Both the position numbers and the translations under genes were made by a program. The notes under the pieces are model-generated. The model had not been told where the DNA came from. It saw only the letters and a program-made list of their open reading frames with translations, and made no database searches. A DNA stretch of 64,000 nucleotides from positions 930,001 to 994,000 of the forward strand of contig NW_020825345.1 of assembly GCF_003286085.1 (NCBI RefSeq), given 5' to 3'. This document shows, piece after piece, positions 41,801-54,411 of this stretch (position 1 is the stretch's first letter; every line of letters starts with the position of its first letter). Source of the stretch: Drosophila persimilis. Its lineage: Eukaryota > Arthropoda > Insecta > Diptera > Drosophilidae.

Positions 41801-44800
41801 CTTGTGGCTCTGTTGTGGCTTCATCTGCATCTTGATGGATCTGCATCTCTTCCACTGGCTCGGCCTCTTGGTCTGCCTCTGCGTCTGCCTCTGGTTCTGG
41901 CTCTTTCTCTTCCACATTCTCCTCCCCCTTCTCAGCCTCGATCGCAATCTCTGGCTGTGCCTGTGCCTGTGGCTTTTGGTCTTGATCTTGATTTAATTGA
42001 TTGGCTTCATTTAAATCATCTTCGCCACTTGTCGGCTTGATGTCGGCGCTTTGTTCTGGTTGATCGATTTCAGTCTCCGTCTCCGTCTCTGGCTCCATCT
42101 CTGCCACTGGCTTTGGCTCTGGCTCCTCCTCTGGTTGCTGCTGCTGCTGCTGCTCTGGTTCTGGTTCAGCTTCTGTTGCTGGCTCCATTTCTGAGGCTTC
42201 GGTTTGTGTCTCTGGCTTCTCCACCTCTTCCTCCTCCACCTGCTCCTCCTCAGGCTGTTCCTTTTCCGCTTCGTTTTGGCTTTCACTCTCTGGTTCCACC
42301 TTTGCCGGCACTTCGATCTTCAGCGCTTCTGTTGGCTCCTCCTTCTCCTGCTGATCGTCCATCTGCTTGGGTGGGACCTCATCATTAGGCACTGCCGTGG
42401 CGTCTGGCGTCTCCATCTCATGATCCCCCGAAGCTTGATCTTCCTCCTCCTCCTCCTCCTCCGCCTCCGCCTCTTCAGGTACCTCTTCTTCTGTCACCTT
42501 CGTCACACTTTCAATTTCTGCTCCGCTAGCTACAGCTCCATTCACGGGTATCAATTCCTCGTCAGCCACTGTCTGGTCTGACTCCTGGTCGTCTTCATCC
42601 TGCAGCAGCGTCTGGGTCTGGGTCTGGGTCTGGGTCTGGGTCTGTGTCTGCGTCTGTGGCTGAGTGGTTGCCTCCGCATCAGTCTCGCTCTCGGCCTCAA
42701 TGGGCACCACCTCATCAACATCATGATGGTCTACTGTCTGTGGTTGCGACTCCACCTCTTTGTCAGCCTCCATCTCCGCCTCCTCGACGGGCGTTTCGTA
42801 ATCGAATTTCATGGTATCGTCGACGGCCGATGAGGCAATCTCTTCAGCCCCCGAGGCCTCCACAGCATCCTCGTCGGCTTTAATGGGCTCGGGTGCGGGT
42901 GCAGATGCCTCGTATTGGTGTTCGGGCTGTTCTCCCACCAGATCGGGCCTGCTTTCGTGCTCCTCTGTATACTCCTCATCGATCTTGTAGGGATAGTCCT
43001 CGGTGGGGCCGCCTTCCGTCTCCTGCTCCACACCGACGCCATTCTCGGTGGGCACATCGGCGGGTGTCAGCAGCTGCTGGACTCCAGTTGTGGCACCATC
43101 TTCAGCTGTGCCATGCGATGCTGCCGCAGCAGCAGCTGCTTCTTGCTGTTCCTTCTCCGCATCCTGCTGCTCCTGCTGTTGGGTGAGCTCTGTCTCCTCG
43201 TGGGCCATGTCTATGGCCTCCAGCTTTTCGCCATTGTCCAGCTCGGAGATCTCTGGCCTCAGTTTGGCGGCCTCGCCATCGTCTTCCTCCAGGGTCTGCT
43301 CCTCCACGCTGGCTGGCAGCTCATCCTCCAGCAAGATTGGAGCAGCAGTTGTGGTCGTTGTGGTGGTGGGTGCAGGAGTTGTCGTTGTGGTAGTAGTGGT
43401 TCTCCTGGTTGTGGGCTCTGGGGTGGTGGTTGTGGATGTTGTTGTGGATGTCACCTTCTCCACCTTCTCCACCTTCTCGACGGGCTTCTCTTCCGCTTCC
43501 TCATCGGCGGCTGGGGCCAGGCAGAGACCGCCGACCATCTTGGCGGGAGCCGTGCACTGGCAGCGTCCGAACAGATTGGGGATCAGGAAGTCGCAGTGGG
43601 TGCGAGTGTCGAACATTTGGCAGTGGGCGTGGCTGTAGCAGACGGCGCCGGGGTGGGCAGCTGAACGAAGAAGAAGAAGAAAAATTCTCATGAGATTTTT
43701 GCATTTTCCGCTTCAAGATCTAATTTCTTTATTCTTTATTCTTTATAGATGTGTTATTAAGCTAACCGTAAACCGTAAACCGAACTCCGGCAGGCCAAGC
43801 ACCAAATGCATATTAAAAACTCATCATCATCATCATGAGCAGCAACACCCCAACAACAGCAGTTGCAACTAGCAAGAACGTTGCAGCAGAATCAGTGCAA
43901 CATCTAAGAGTATGTGCATACACATACGAGTATGTTGCAGGCACTGGCACTGCACTGGCACTGGCCCACAGGCATTAGACCACCTTCGACAGGCCTAATA
44001 ACCGTCAATAAAGTCAACTGCAACTGCATCAGCCTCGACTCAACGCATGCGTTCCTCTCAAAAGAGAGGAACGAACGTACGAACGAACGAGGGAGCGAAC
44101 GATGGTGACGTCGCCCATTCCCATTACCGTTCCTCATCAGCATTCCACTCGCCTGCCTGCTTGCCTGCCTGCTTGCCTGCCTGCCTGCCACCTGCCACCT
44201 GCGTGTCTGCCAGTGTCCCCCACTGGAATCTCAGAGCTCTCTGACTCTGACCCACTTTCCGGACTAGCTACAGCCTAAGCCAAAGCCACAGCCAGAGCCA
44301 AAGCCAGAGCCAGAGCCACAGCCGCTGCCTCAACTTGTTTTCACTTGTTTCGTTTTTGGTGTGGCAGGCAACTGTGCAACTTGCAACCTGGCGACATGCC
44401 ATTTACCATTCAACCATGGCCACAGAGAAGCCAAAGAGAGCCACTGAAGCGGGCAGCGGGCAGCAGCCACCTGCAGTTGCCCTTAGGGCAGTGTCTGGTC
44501 TGCCATTTCCCCCCAACGATTCACACAGAGATTGGCCGGAGTTTGGCTAGAGTTTTGGCCAGGAATGGGAGAGGGAGATCATAACTCTGTGTGTGTTTTT
44601 TTTGCCCTTTCGATCAACCCTCGAGAAAATCCTCATCTGCCGAGGGAATTTCATTTGGGGAATCTTTTCCATTTCGGGCTCCAAATCCAAGCCGAAGTCA
44701 AACGTTTTGTCGGCATTTCACCAAAGGCTTTTACTGGCCTGGCTTTTAGCCGGCATTTTGGCATTTGGCATTGGCCATTGGGGAACCGGTTAAGAGTTAA

Positions 44801-47800
44801 AGCCGAAGCCGAAGCTGAAGCTGAAGCTAAAGCACATAAAAGGCATACGGCAAACGTGGCGTATACTTAACGAATGCACCGCCACTGACACTGACACTGA
44901 CTTTGACTCCTTCTCGCTCTCCCTCTCCCTCTCCCCTCTCCGTCTCCTGCTCTGACTCCGACTCTGGCTGCGGCTGCGCTGTTGCTGCGGCGACTCCAAC
45001 TTTTGCCATTCCAAATGCGAGTAGCTCAAACGTGTCTCGCTAGAGTTTGACACCAATATGGCATCCACATCCACATCCACAACCACGCAGAGCAAAGACC
45101 AGGAAGAGAGGGGCCATCTCTCTCTATCTCTTTCTCTATGGCCATAGATGGACCCAAATGTTTGACTTCATCTTTCACTTTTATATAACAGAAGAAGGAA
45201 CAGCAGAAGCAGGAGACCATGGGACCATCCTCTCTGCTTTGACCAAAAACGATGATCGATGTGCCACTCCCCCTACTCTGAGGCTGCCCCCAGAGGGTGC
45301 ATGTTGCTGCTGTTGCTGCTGTGACAGGTTGCATGCGAATTGCTGCACGACTGCCATCTGCAACAAAAACCTAACCCACTTCGATTACTCTTCTAGTCGC
45401 TCTGCTCTGTAGGAGCACTGCTCTGGCTGCCACCGCGTGTGAAAATTGCCGGGGCCTCTGGCGGGGAGCTCTGCTGGAGATCTGCTGGAGGAGCAGCCAG
45501 CATCATAAACCATAATTCCCATCAAAATCAGCATAAATTATATTGAAGCTTCCATGTGGCTCGATTTGTCGCTGCCGGTGGCCGGAATTGCAAATCTGTG
45601 TCAACTGCCAGGCCTCGCTGAATGGCTGGCACGCACAGATACAAAGGCAGATGCAGATACAGACACTTGTATCTGTGTCTGCGCACAGCAGTGCATGCTG
45701 CGGCATTCCTGCGGCTTTAATAAGTCTATTTATGCCGCCAACTTTCATTAGTCCCGCCAATTGTAGCCGCGACAATATCGCGCAAGAGTCGTATCTCCAC
45801 TAAATATGAGCCACACAAATCTGTAGAGGATTCTTGGTTTTGTTTTTGTTTTGGTTTTTTGTTGTAATTAATTGAGGCAATTTGCATGAAATGAAAATGC
45901 TACCTGGCGCGTTTTCCTGCCATTATGAGTTTTCTTATTGTTTGCGGAAGTGCCTGGCCGAAAAGTTAAAGTGCTGCCCCACCAGCTGTGGTGGTGCCAC
46001 TGCCCACTGGCCACTGGCCACTGCCACTGCCACTGCTGTGGTGGTGTTCCACATAATTTGCATGCAATTTGGCATTTGGCGCAATTTAGTTTCAAATGGC
46101 CATTCATTCTGGCCATTTCTGTTTCTTCTTGGCCGCAAATTAACACAGTTTGAGGCTTTTTGACGGACTCTTTTGTGGGTCATGCGAAATGAAATGGAGT
46201 TAATTTTTTTCTTCTCTTTTTTCGGTAGAAGGTGTCGCAAGGGAAAGTATTTTTCCGCATTTGGGTTTAGCAGAGGATGGATGGATAGATGGATAGATGG
46301 CTCTGCAGAAAGTGAGTGCGGTTAATGGGAGAGTGACAATGTGTTTTTTGCTTTTCTCTCTCTTATATAATGAGAGAGTTTAATGGTTTCCCACAGAGAG
46401 CCAGAGATAATCTTTACTTATCCCCCCCTCCCCCGGCACCAAAGAAAACTAACCAAACTACTGATCTTTGGATCACTTTTTACTGCAACTTTGTTTGCAT
46501 GAAACTGAGATCTCGATCTCTCGCCTGACAGTTTGCCTCTGGCTCTCCAGCATCTGCAGCATCTCCATCTCCATCTGCAACTGGAGGCATCTTCTGTCTG
46601 TCTGTGCATTATCTGCTGGATGCATATACTGGATATACATACTCTTACCAGCACTCGTACGTGGCATACTTTTTCCCCCTGAGCTCTCTTTCAAACGAGC
46701 ACGCCAACGGGCTGGTGGGATGGTGGGATGGTGGGGCGGTGGGGAGTATGGCCGTGGCCAGCCCCGAGGGGAGACCATGGAGTTTGTCATACGAGGGAGC
46801 TCATAAAGATCGCTTTGCTCTGGAAGGAGGAAATGTTCTTATTGTTCTTTCTGCCTCGTTAAAAAGGCCACAAAACAAAAAACTAACACAAAAAAAACAA
46901 AGCAGGAAAGAAGCCCGGGCCAATCCCGGTATGGGGCGCCTCGACTTCGATGGGTTAAGGTGCATGGGAAACTGGAACAAGTGGCAGTTTGCTAACCGAA
47001 TGCCACCGAATGGGGCAGAGGGGCTGCGGTAGCGTTGGAGTCGGAGTCGGAGACTCAGAGACAGAGACAGCCAGCGAAAGCCTGACAAGCTCACAAAATC
47101 TGGCACACCACTTGCTTCACTTGACCCAAGAGAAAGACAGACGGAGAGAGAGAGAGAGAGAGATAAAGAGAGAGAGGTAGAGAGAGAGAGAGAGCGAGAT
47201 GGAGATGGGATAAAGTGAATGGTCGGAGGCCGTGCCCATTGCCAAATGTGTGCAACATTTTTGTCAACTGCAACCAAAGTTGTGTCTCCAGCTTTGGGCT
47301 GCTCCTCCTGGTTTCTGTCTCTGTCTCTGTCTCTTTTTCTTTCCCAGTCCCTGTCTCTTTCTCTCTCTGAGAACTAATTGGACTTTTTCTTGGACTTTCT
47401 TTTGCATCATTGCATTGGATTGGCGCTTAATCAGTGCAATTTAATTACATTTAAAACCAGCAGCCGCCAGTCGAGGCAATTAGGCATGTAAAGTAGCGAC
47501 AGAGAGCGAGCGAGAGAGATGGTACACTGAGAAGAGACACACAGAAATAGAGGGAGAAGGAGAAAGAGAAGGAGAGAGAGAAAGATAGAGACAGAGATAT
47601 GCCAGATACAAATCAGAAGCAGAGGCTGCAACAGGAGACACAGAGCTCGCTCTGTGGCAAATGCCAAGGATAGGATTTTCCTTTGGTGAAAGGTTCATTC
47701 ATTTCATTCCGCTGCCATTGTGTTTTTTCTAACTATTTTTTTTTTTTTTTTTTTTTTTGGTGAAAGTATCTCATAAATGAATGCCTGCTGCCCAACTGCC

Positions 47801-50800
47801 TGGCTGCCACTAGCTGCACTTGCCACAGCAGTCGCTTGCAGCACCTGACTTTGACCACACGCTTCTTGTCATTAAAATTACTTTTAATTAAATATGAAGC
47901 TCACTCTCGGCCAGATGTCGCGGCACGCCCCCCTTTCGGATATATAGAATTCCATGGCTATATAATTAAGTCAGAAGAGGAGAAAGAGGGGAGGCGAGGA
48001 GAAGGAGAAGGAGAAGAAGAAGAAGGAGTTGCTGCCACAGCAGCAACTGTTGCAACAGCAGCAACAACAGGTGAATGGCAATGACACGAACTGTAGAAGT
48101 TGCACCATGTCCATGATCGTGCCTATTTGGTCTCCTTTGATCGTGTTCCTGTTTCTGGTCTCTGGTCTCTCTCGCTCTGCTAAGGAGGGAGGATCAAGGA
48201 GGGAGGGCTCCCTCTGCCATATGGCCTCCTCTCGATTCTTGATTCTCGATTCTAGTCAACATTCATTCTAATCAGATTAACGCCACTTGGCGCCAATGTG
48301 CCAAAAGGATGTGGAATTCTCAAGCTAGATGCCGATCTAGTAGGGCTGCAGGGCTGGAGACCCACGGAAACAATGACTGCAATGGGAACGCTTTGAAAAT
48401 GTATCAGTGATCACTGTGATAGTGGTCGCATTTGTGCTTCTCCAGGGAACTGAGGACCTGTGAAATCTGTTTGAAACCTGTGTATACTTTTCAGAGCACT
48501 ACTGGAAACCAAATAAGAATAGTTCCTCTTCTAAAGATCGTCTCTCTAAGGCATATAGCCTCGTTCATTCAGAACAGAGGTCTATTCCAGAGATGGTTTA
48601 TTGAAAAGTTACGAAATGGGATCAAGAGTTCAGATCTCTATCGATCATTATTTATGGAATGGTATGGCTTCGGTGTGAAGAAGATTGTGCAAAGCCCCAT
48701 AGACTTTCCCCAGTAACTTTTGTGATTCATCTGTGCCCAGAATGATTCAACCAAAGGCCATATGCGTCATATGCGTCACTGCCTCTTAGCCAGCCCTCAG
48801 ATCAGTTGCAGTATCCGTATCCACAGATGAAGCCTCGAAGTATCTCGAAATGTATCTTTCACACATCTCGCCATAGCAAACACCAGGCACACACACACAC
48901 ACACACACACACACCATGAATGGAGAGAAAGAGATCGAAGATGTGGAGAGTCAAACATTTACATTTTACATTTGAGGTTCTGCTGCTGCAGTGTGTGGCC
49001 GTGGCGGCGATTTCTAGCCAGGTTGTTAGCCAGTTCTTGGAAAATTAACCAATTATGCGTATAATTAGTGACACGATTGTCTGGTTAGAGTATCTCTGAG
49101 ATACTCTGGCGGCTGTGGGGCCATTTTCATTGCTCTTTCGTTATTGCATCGCCTATTGTTATGGCCATGTTAATTGCCTGTGTCAAGTGGCAGAAAAGTG
49201 CGGCTCTGAGGCTCTGAGGCTGTGCGGCAGTGCGGCTGAAGAAAGGAAAACTCTGCGCTAACGAACAAACTCTGCAAACAGGAAATGTTGCTGCTGGCAC
49301 AGGGGTGGCTCAGTAGATGCCACATTGCGTGACATTCCAAACGAAGAGAGATAGAAAAATGATAAGCAATCAAAGAGATGATTCTTTTGTGATTAGCCTG
49401 CATCGCATCTGCGGCCAGAGCTGCGTTCGTTTATTGCAACAAAACAAAACAACAAACAACAAACACCGAAACGAACAGGTAATGATATTATTAAGAGTTA
49501 ATTTTTAATGTTGCAACATCGTGTGGTGTGGTGTGGAGTGCAGTGGAGTGGAGTGTGGACTACTCCAGGCTCCCCGCTACCGCGCCCCCCGTTAGGGCCA
49601 CAAGAGTTGCTGGCCAACGGTCGCCTGATACTTACGTCCCAGACAGGTGTGCTTGCGGAACTGCAAGAATCCCTCGACGCAGCGGCATGCCCCATCCAGG
49701 CAGCTGCTGTTGGCCACCTTCATCGAGCACTGCTCGCTCAGCTGGCAGTCGCCGCCTAAGAGTTGGGCTGTGGAAACGAGACAGAGACAGAGAAACAGAG
49801 TCAGAGTCAGTGTCAGAGAAATGCATCCAAGAGATACGACAGAGTGAGAGTCGAGTTGTGTTAACGGTTCTTGGGATGGACAAACATATGGACAGTCCCC
49901 TCCCTCCTCATCGTCCACCCCATTGTTTGCCCACAAGCAGGCAAACATTCTTTAGTCCAATGTTTGCCCATGTCTCCATGCGACCACTCCCACTCCCGCT
50001 CCCACTCGCACTCCTACTCTTTGGAGCCAAGTGTTTTGGGGCCATTCAAAGATTGACATTGCCTACTTACATGACAAACAGCGCTTGGAATTCAGTTGAA
50101 CAAAATATGGCGCACACTCGCAGTAGCCCAGGGCCGAGCAGCTGGAGCCCTTGATGAAATCTGTACAGTCCATATCATGCTGGCACTTGTCTCCGAGCTC
50201 CAGGGCCTCACTCCTGTGCAGCACTGTGAAGATGATGAGCAGCTGCAAAAGGAGGAAGAACAGAGATTTCGGGGATTAGCAAAAGGGAAGAATATTGAGT
50301 GCATGGAATGTGGCAGATCAATCGAAATCGATAGAAATACCCCATCGGAGGGTTAACTGAATGTGACAGGTATTTTTCATCGATAATTCCAAGAGAATCT
50401 ATGAGTTTGGCAGAGCTTCCGCAGATTTCTCCTGTCTATACGCCTAGTATTCCAGTTTACTTTGCGGCACTTCCAAAGGCCCTTCTTTATTATCCAATTT
50501 AAAGTGAATAAATCCCGTATTCAATTAGCTTGGCATAAGCTATGATTAAGTAATGCAGAAAGACCCTAACTTAACAGAAATGAGCCAACAAATTGGCCAA
50601 CAACATGGATCTTGGCCACAACTCTTGTCAGAGATTCTCCGTCCATCACCATTAAGCAAAAAAAAAAATAAATAAATAAAAAACAAATTGCTCGGATGCA
50701 CGGAATATTCGTAGCCGACAAAAGCCACAAAAAACTGCTCTAATCGGCGGTAATCGGCGCAGTCGCTGAGGTCTATTTTATGAATGAAATACCGCATGGG

Positions 50801-50853
50801 TATACGAGTAAATGTATCTGGCAGATACATGTATATTCGTATCTTTTGGCTGC

Positions 50854-50886
<33 letters not shown>

Positions 50887-53800
50887 GCACAGACACAGTT
50901 ACCGCAAGAGAGATACGTTATAGATGGTATAGCGATACGGAGTCGCAAGTTGTAAAACAGAATTAACAGTTGCCTGAACACCAAACACACGCCCCAGGGG
51001 CAGGGAGTAGGAGCACTGTGGCAGAGGAATACTTGGGATCTATAATTAAACAAAAACAACAACAAAACCGAAACAAAAACCAAGGGAACCTACTATCCAA
51101 GGAAGGCGGAGAGCACTCCATACGCTTCGTGCTGCTGGATCTTTTCTTGTTTTTCTTTCCTATTTTGCAGTTAGAACGTGTGCTGTGCTCTGCTGTGCTA
51201 TGCTCTGCTGTGCTATGCTCTGCTGTGCTATGCTCTGCTGTTGGCTAATAAATAAGCTGAAAAGCTGAATTTTGTGGCAGAAGAGAGTGCAATGTACTTT
51301 CTGCTCATCGCGAATGAGCGCCACACGCCATTAATTATGGCTCTGGGTCTTGGGCTCTGGGATACTGGCTCTTGGGCTCTTGGGCACTTGGGCTCTTGGG
51401 CTCTTGACTCTGGGGCATTACCTAACCGAAACAGATACAGATACAGATACAGATACAGAGATACACAGATACACAAGAGTTCGGTAACTGGGTTTCGGTT
51501 TCGGGTTCTGTTCTTTTGCATACTAGAAACAACGGTACTCTCCTCCTACATGCCATCCCCTCCCTCTGTCGGCGCTCCCCCGCCTCGGATTTTGTTAACG
51601 CATTAAATCCAATGATTACATAAAGTTTGCGTTGGGGGAATTCCCCTGGTCAGCCCCAGCCCCATCCCCAGCAGCTAATTGGTAAGAATTCTCCAATTTG
51701 GATGCCAATTCCACAGTCACGCAATCCGAGACGCCTCGGCCCCACCACTGCTCTTTCTCTCTCTCTGGAAAATTGTACAAGTTGAGACATTAAAAGCACA
51801 GTTACTCGTTGAATCATAGGCAGGAAGGGGGCAACTTTGTTGCCATCAGAAGAATCCTTTATCGCCATCGCTGATTGTGACAAATGAAGATGTGCATCGT
51901 ATCCCATGATTCCTGGACTAGTAAGTACTTTCCGGGAATTACAATCATTACAGATGTGTAGTTGGAAATTCTTGGAACCAAAAGATATTCTAGATATTTT
52001 ACAGCGATTGAAATGAATATGAATTTGTTATCCAAATACCATTAATCCATCTTTAAACTCGTTCGCTGTTGCAGCAATTAACCATTTCTATAAATATTTG
52101 TAATTCTCAGACAAAAGTGTTTTATTTTCTAGGCTTTGAAGATCATTTTGCTGCTCGAATAACACACGGATTTACAGCACTCCAAGGTGCCAACGATTGT
52201 TAAAGAGCCATAAGAAAACACTCAATGGATCACTCATGAGATCAATAGCAAGAATACAAAACAAATGAGAGCCCCTCGATGTGGGTAAAAGTATCTCGGA
52301 CTGAAACAGAAACAGAACCTGAATCCAAAGCCAATACGAATGAAATGGAACCGTTCAGAGATCTCGTCTCAGACTGAGACTGAGACTGAGACTGAGACCG
52401 CGCGATCAGAACTGGCGGCATCAATAAAATGTCAATAAAGAATGAGAAGAAATTGTTTAATTACGCTTTCAAGAGGCTTTCGAGCACGAGATACTCGTAG
52501 AATGGGGAGAGAGGCCAATAGAGAATGTGCCCCATTAGATTGTGGTGTGGACTGTGGAGTGTGTGTGCCTCTGTCTGTCTATTGACCCAATAAATAAAGG
52601 CCAAGTTACTTTCATTGCCAGCTCATTGTTTGGCCAGATTTGACAACCTTTTCGATGGGGCCAGAGGAGAGTCCACTCGAAACGGGGGGAATATGCAGAG
52701 ATGTACAGAGATGCCTGGGGATGTACAGAAGAGGGTACAGATTCAGGCACAGGTACTGGCTAATAGCCGTCAGGCCGTGTCCACCCGGCCATTTGTAATG
52801 CTCCGCCTGGCCATTCATCTTCCATCTCTTGGCCAAATGTCTCGGCCTGACCGTGCAGATGGTCTTTAAAGCTGCCAAAACATCATTCATCAAGCGGCCG
52901 AAGAATGCATCTCTCCTCCGGATTCTCTGTTCTCTGTGGGTTCTCTCCGCTTCTCCGATTCTGTGTCTTGGCTTATTTATTTTTCTGTTTTTGGGTTTAT
53001 GGCCAAGAATTTTTACAATACGCGGCTGTCGGTCTTCTGTGCTAATGAAGACCCGTTGCCGTTGAAGTTGCATTCTGTTGCTGTTTCTGTTGCTGTTGCT
53101 GTTGCTGCTGCTGCTGCCCGTTAGGTCATTGTAATTTAGAATCGTAAAAGAACAGCAAGAACAGCAGCAGCAAAAAAAAAGTAAATAATTTTTCGTGTTT
53201 TACAAATTACTTTCGTACTTTTTTTTAATGATCGTCGGGCGCCAGACTGTCTGCTGACCTTTGGCCGGGCCAAATGCAGGTGGAGCAGCCTCCAAGATGG
53301 AGGCCCAAGATGAATGCACTTGAGGGGCTTTGGGGCTGACCAGAACACAGATCCCAGAACCCAGAACACAGAACATTGAAATGGATAAATTGTTTGTTGG
53401 CCGAAGACAGAGCGTGGTAAGCCCCCCAAGCCCTTGCTGGGATTACAGAGGCAAAGTTCTTCTGCTTTGAGAAGATATGAAAAAAACCCATCGGATTATC
53501 AGGAAAAGTTATGGAAAGAAAAAGAGAAACACACAAAGAGAGCCGCTCCACAAAGGCCCTAAAACATTATAAATTCCATAAAATTTCCGCAACTTCCTTT
53601 CTTTTTGTTTCTTTCTTTCCCGCCGCTAATGAATCCATAAAAAGAGTCAACCAATTCAATAGAAGCATCTATTTATAGGCAAACTAGTTCCCAGCGAGCA
53701 AGCACCGAGTGGAAGGAAACACTCTCTACGAATAGTACACGTACCCATACCCATACCCATACCCATACCCCGACGCATACCCGTCCCCTTACCTATGCCC

Positions 53801-54411
53801 ATAATAATGATTAAGTGTCGGGCAATGAAATTTTATGAACCAAATAATTCATTCATTCCGAGTTAATGCAGCGCCAGAGCAGAGCAAAAAGAAGAGAATA
53901 AACTCCCACCTTTTATTAGATTAATTTGCCCACATTACTCTCGGATTGAAGAAGTGAAGCGAAGAGACCCCCAACCGATGGTACATCATCATCATCATCA
54001 TCCGCAGACGATGAAGAGCATCATCTGCTAGGCGGACTGCCTCCCTATCCATCTATCAGCTACAATTTGACCCAATGGCCGACTTCACAGCTCTTTAAAC
54101 AGAAAGAAAAGAACGCGCGCGCGGCCCACGATTGAAGTGCCAAAGCAGGCAGCAGGCAGCAGGCGGCAGCCCACACCAGAAAAGAAGAGTTGTGCCAAAA
54201 AAAAAAAAATGATTGTAGAGAGCTGTTGCTGGTGCTGGTGCTGCCATCAACAATGGATCGACGGAGCAGTTGACAAACATTTATTTCGTATTTGTGGATG
54301 CTTTTGTGGAGCAATTTGAATTGGCAACGCCCTGAAAGGGGGTGCAAAATGGGAGTTGGGTTCACTTACCGCTAAGAGCCGCTTAACCGTAAAAGCGTTT
54401 CCATTGAGCAT
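38859..54411 (-). CDS. Large secreted EB-module / acidic / LDLa-repeat protein, unnamed
   Basis: I joined six minus-strand exons: 54411..54370, 50242..50071, 49767..49636, 43660..39618, 39550..39001 and 38929..38859. All junctions are GT-AG and keep one frame, giving 1,669 aa. The first exon supplies [14 protein letters not shown] and the second [13 protein letters not shown], so the signal peptide is split. EB-like cysteine modules follow at about 30-71, 72-115 and 120-160. Next come Thr-rich mucin-like runs ([15 protein letters not shown]), about 1,200 residues very rich in Glu, Gln, Ala, Pro and Thr with a QTQTQT repeat, and a fourth cysteine module ([16 protein letters not shown]). Four LDL-receptor class A repeats ([15 protein letters not shown] type, with calcium-binding acidic ends) close it, then a short tail ending RQRPMPLW. 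No membrane segment is seen, so it is probably an extracellular matrix or haemolymph protein. An in-frame ATG at 54489 would add an Ala/Thr-rich start. I do not recognise the gene. Confidence 0.8.
42609..42660 (-). repeat. Hexanucleotide repeat coding for Gln-Thr
   Basis: On the plus strand GTCTGG is repeated about six times, then decays. On the coding strand this reads as a run of alternating Gln and Thr inside the acidic region. Such a repeat is likely to vary in length within the species. Confidence 0.85.
47736..47758. repeat. Poly(T) tract
   Basis: Twenty-three consecutive T on the plus strand (A on the transcribed gene strand) inside the large intron. It may be a poly(A) trace of an old insertion, but no element is seen beside it. 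Confidence 0.7.
48889..48914. repeat. CA dinucleotide microsatellite
   Basis: About thirteen CA units without interruption, in the large intron. Confidence 0.9.
49768..50070 (-). other. Short intron of the EB/LDLa gene
   Basis: GT at 50070 (GTAAGT) to CCACAG at 49768. It has an ACAGAG-type purine repeat and no gene. Confidence 0.75.
50855..50884. repeat. GT dinucleotide microsatellite
   Basis: About fifteen uninterrupted GT units in the signal-peptide intron. Confidence 0.9.
51180..51241. repeat. 15-bp minisatellite, four copies
   Basis: The unit TGCTGTGCTATGCTC is repeated four times head to tail with one base change in the first copy. Confidence 0.9.
53741..53775. repeat. ACCCAT hexanucleotide repeat
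   Basis: About five copies of CCCATA/ACCCAT followed by decayed copies. It is in the intron and not at a chromosome end. Confidence 0.8.

Larger units (their letters stand above)
43661..49635 (-). other. 6-kb intron of the EB/LDLa gene
   Basis: It begins (minus strand) with GTAAGTATC at 49635 and ends with TTCGTTCAG at 43661. No nested gene is seen. Contents: CTGC/CTTG repeats at 44155-44195, AGCCAGAGCCA repeats at 44270-44320, a GA tract at 47138-47200, a T run at 47736-47758, a CA repeat at 48889-48914, and a TACGAGTA octamer at 43925-43932. Confidence 0.7.
50243..54369 (-). other. 4.1-kb intron splitting the signal peptide of the EB/LDLa gene
   Basis: It begins with GTAAGTGAAC at 54369 and ends with CTTTTGCAG at 50243. 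No nested gene is seen. Contents: GT repeat 50855-50884, a 15-bp minisatellite 51180-51241, CTTGGG-rich repeats 51340-51415, ACAGAT repeats 51437-51475, GACTGA repeats 52370-52400, ACCCAT repeats 53741-53775, and octamers at 50803 and 52492. Confidence 0.7.

Noticed and set aside
42915-43664. 249-codon plus-strand ORF
   Set aside because: Antisense of the large exon of the EB/LDLa gene, low complexity.
43661-43691. ATG start ([10 protein letters not shown]) directly before the large acidic exon
   Set aside because: This is intron sequence: TTCGTTCAG is a good acceptor, and the upstream EB exons join in frame at 43660. The short hydrophobic run comes from a TTC repeat.
47736-47758. Poly(T) tract as the tail of a retroposed gene
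   Set aside because: No recognisable retrocopy or target-site duplication lies beside it.
53741-53775. CCCATA-type repeats as possible telomere-like DNA
   Set aside because: Flies do not use such telomere repeats, and the tract is short, imperfect and intronic.
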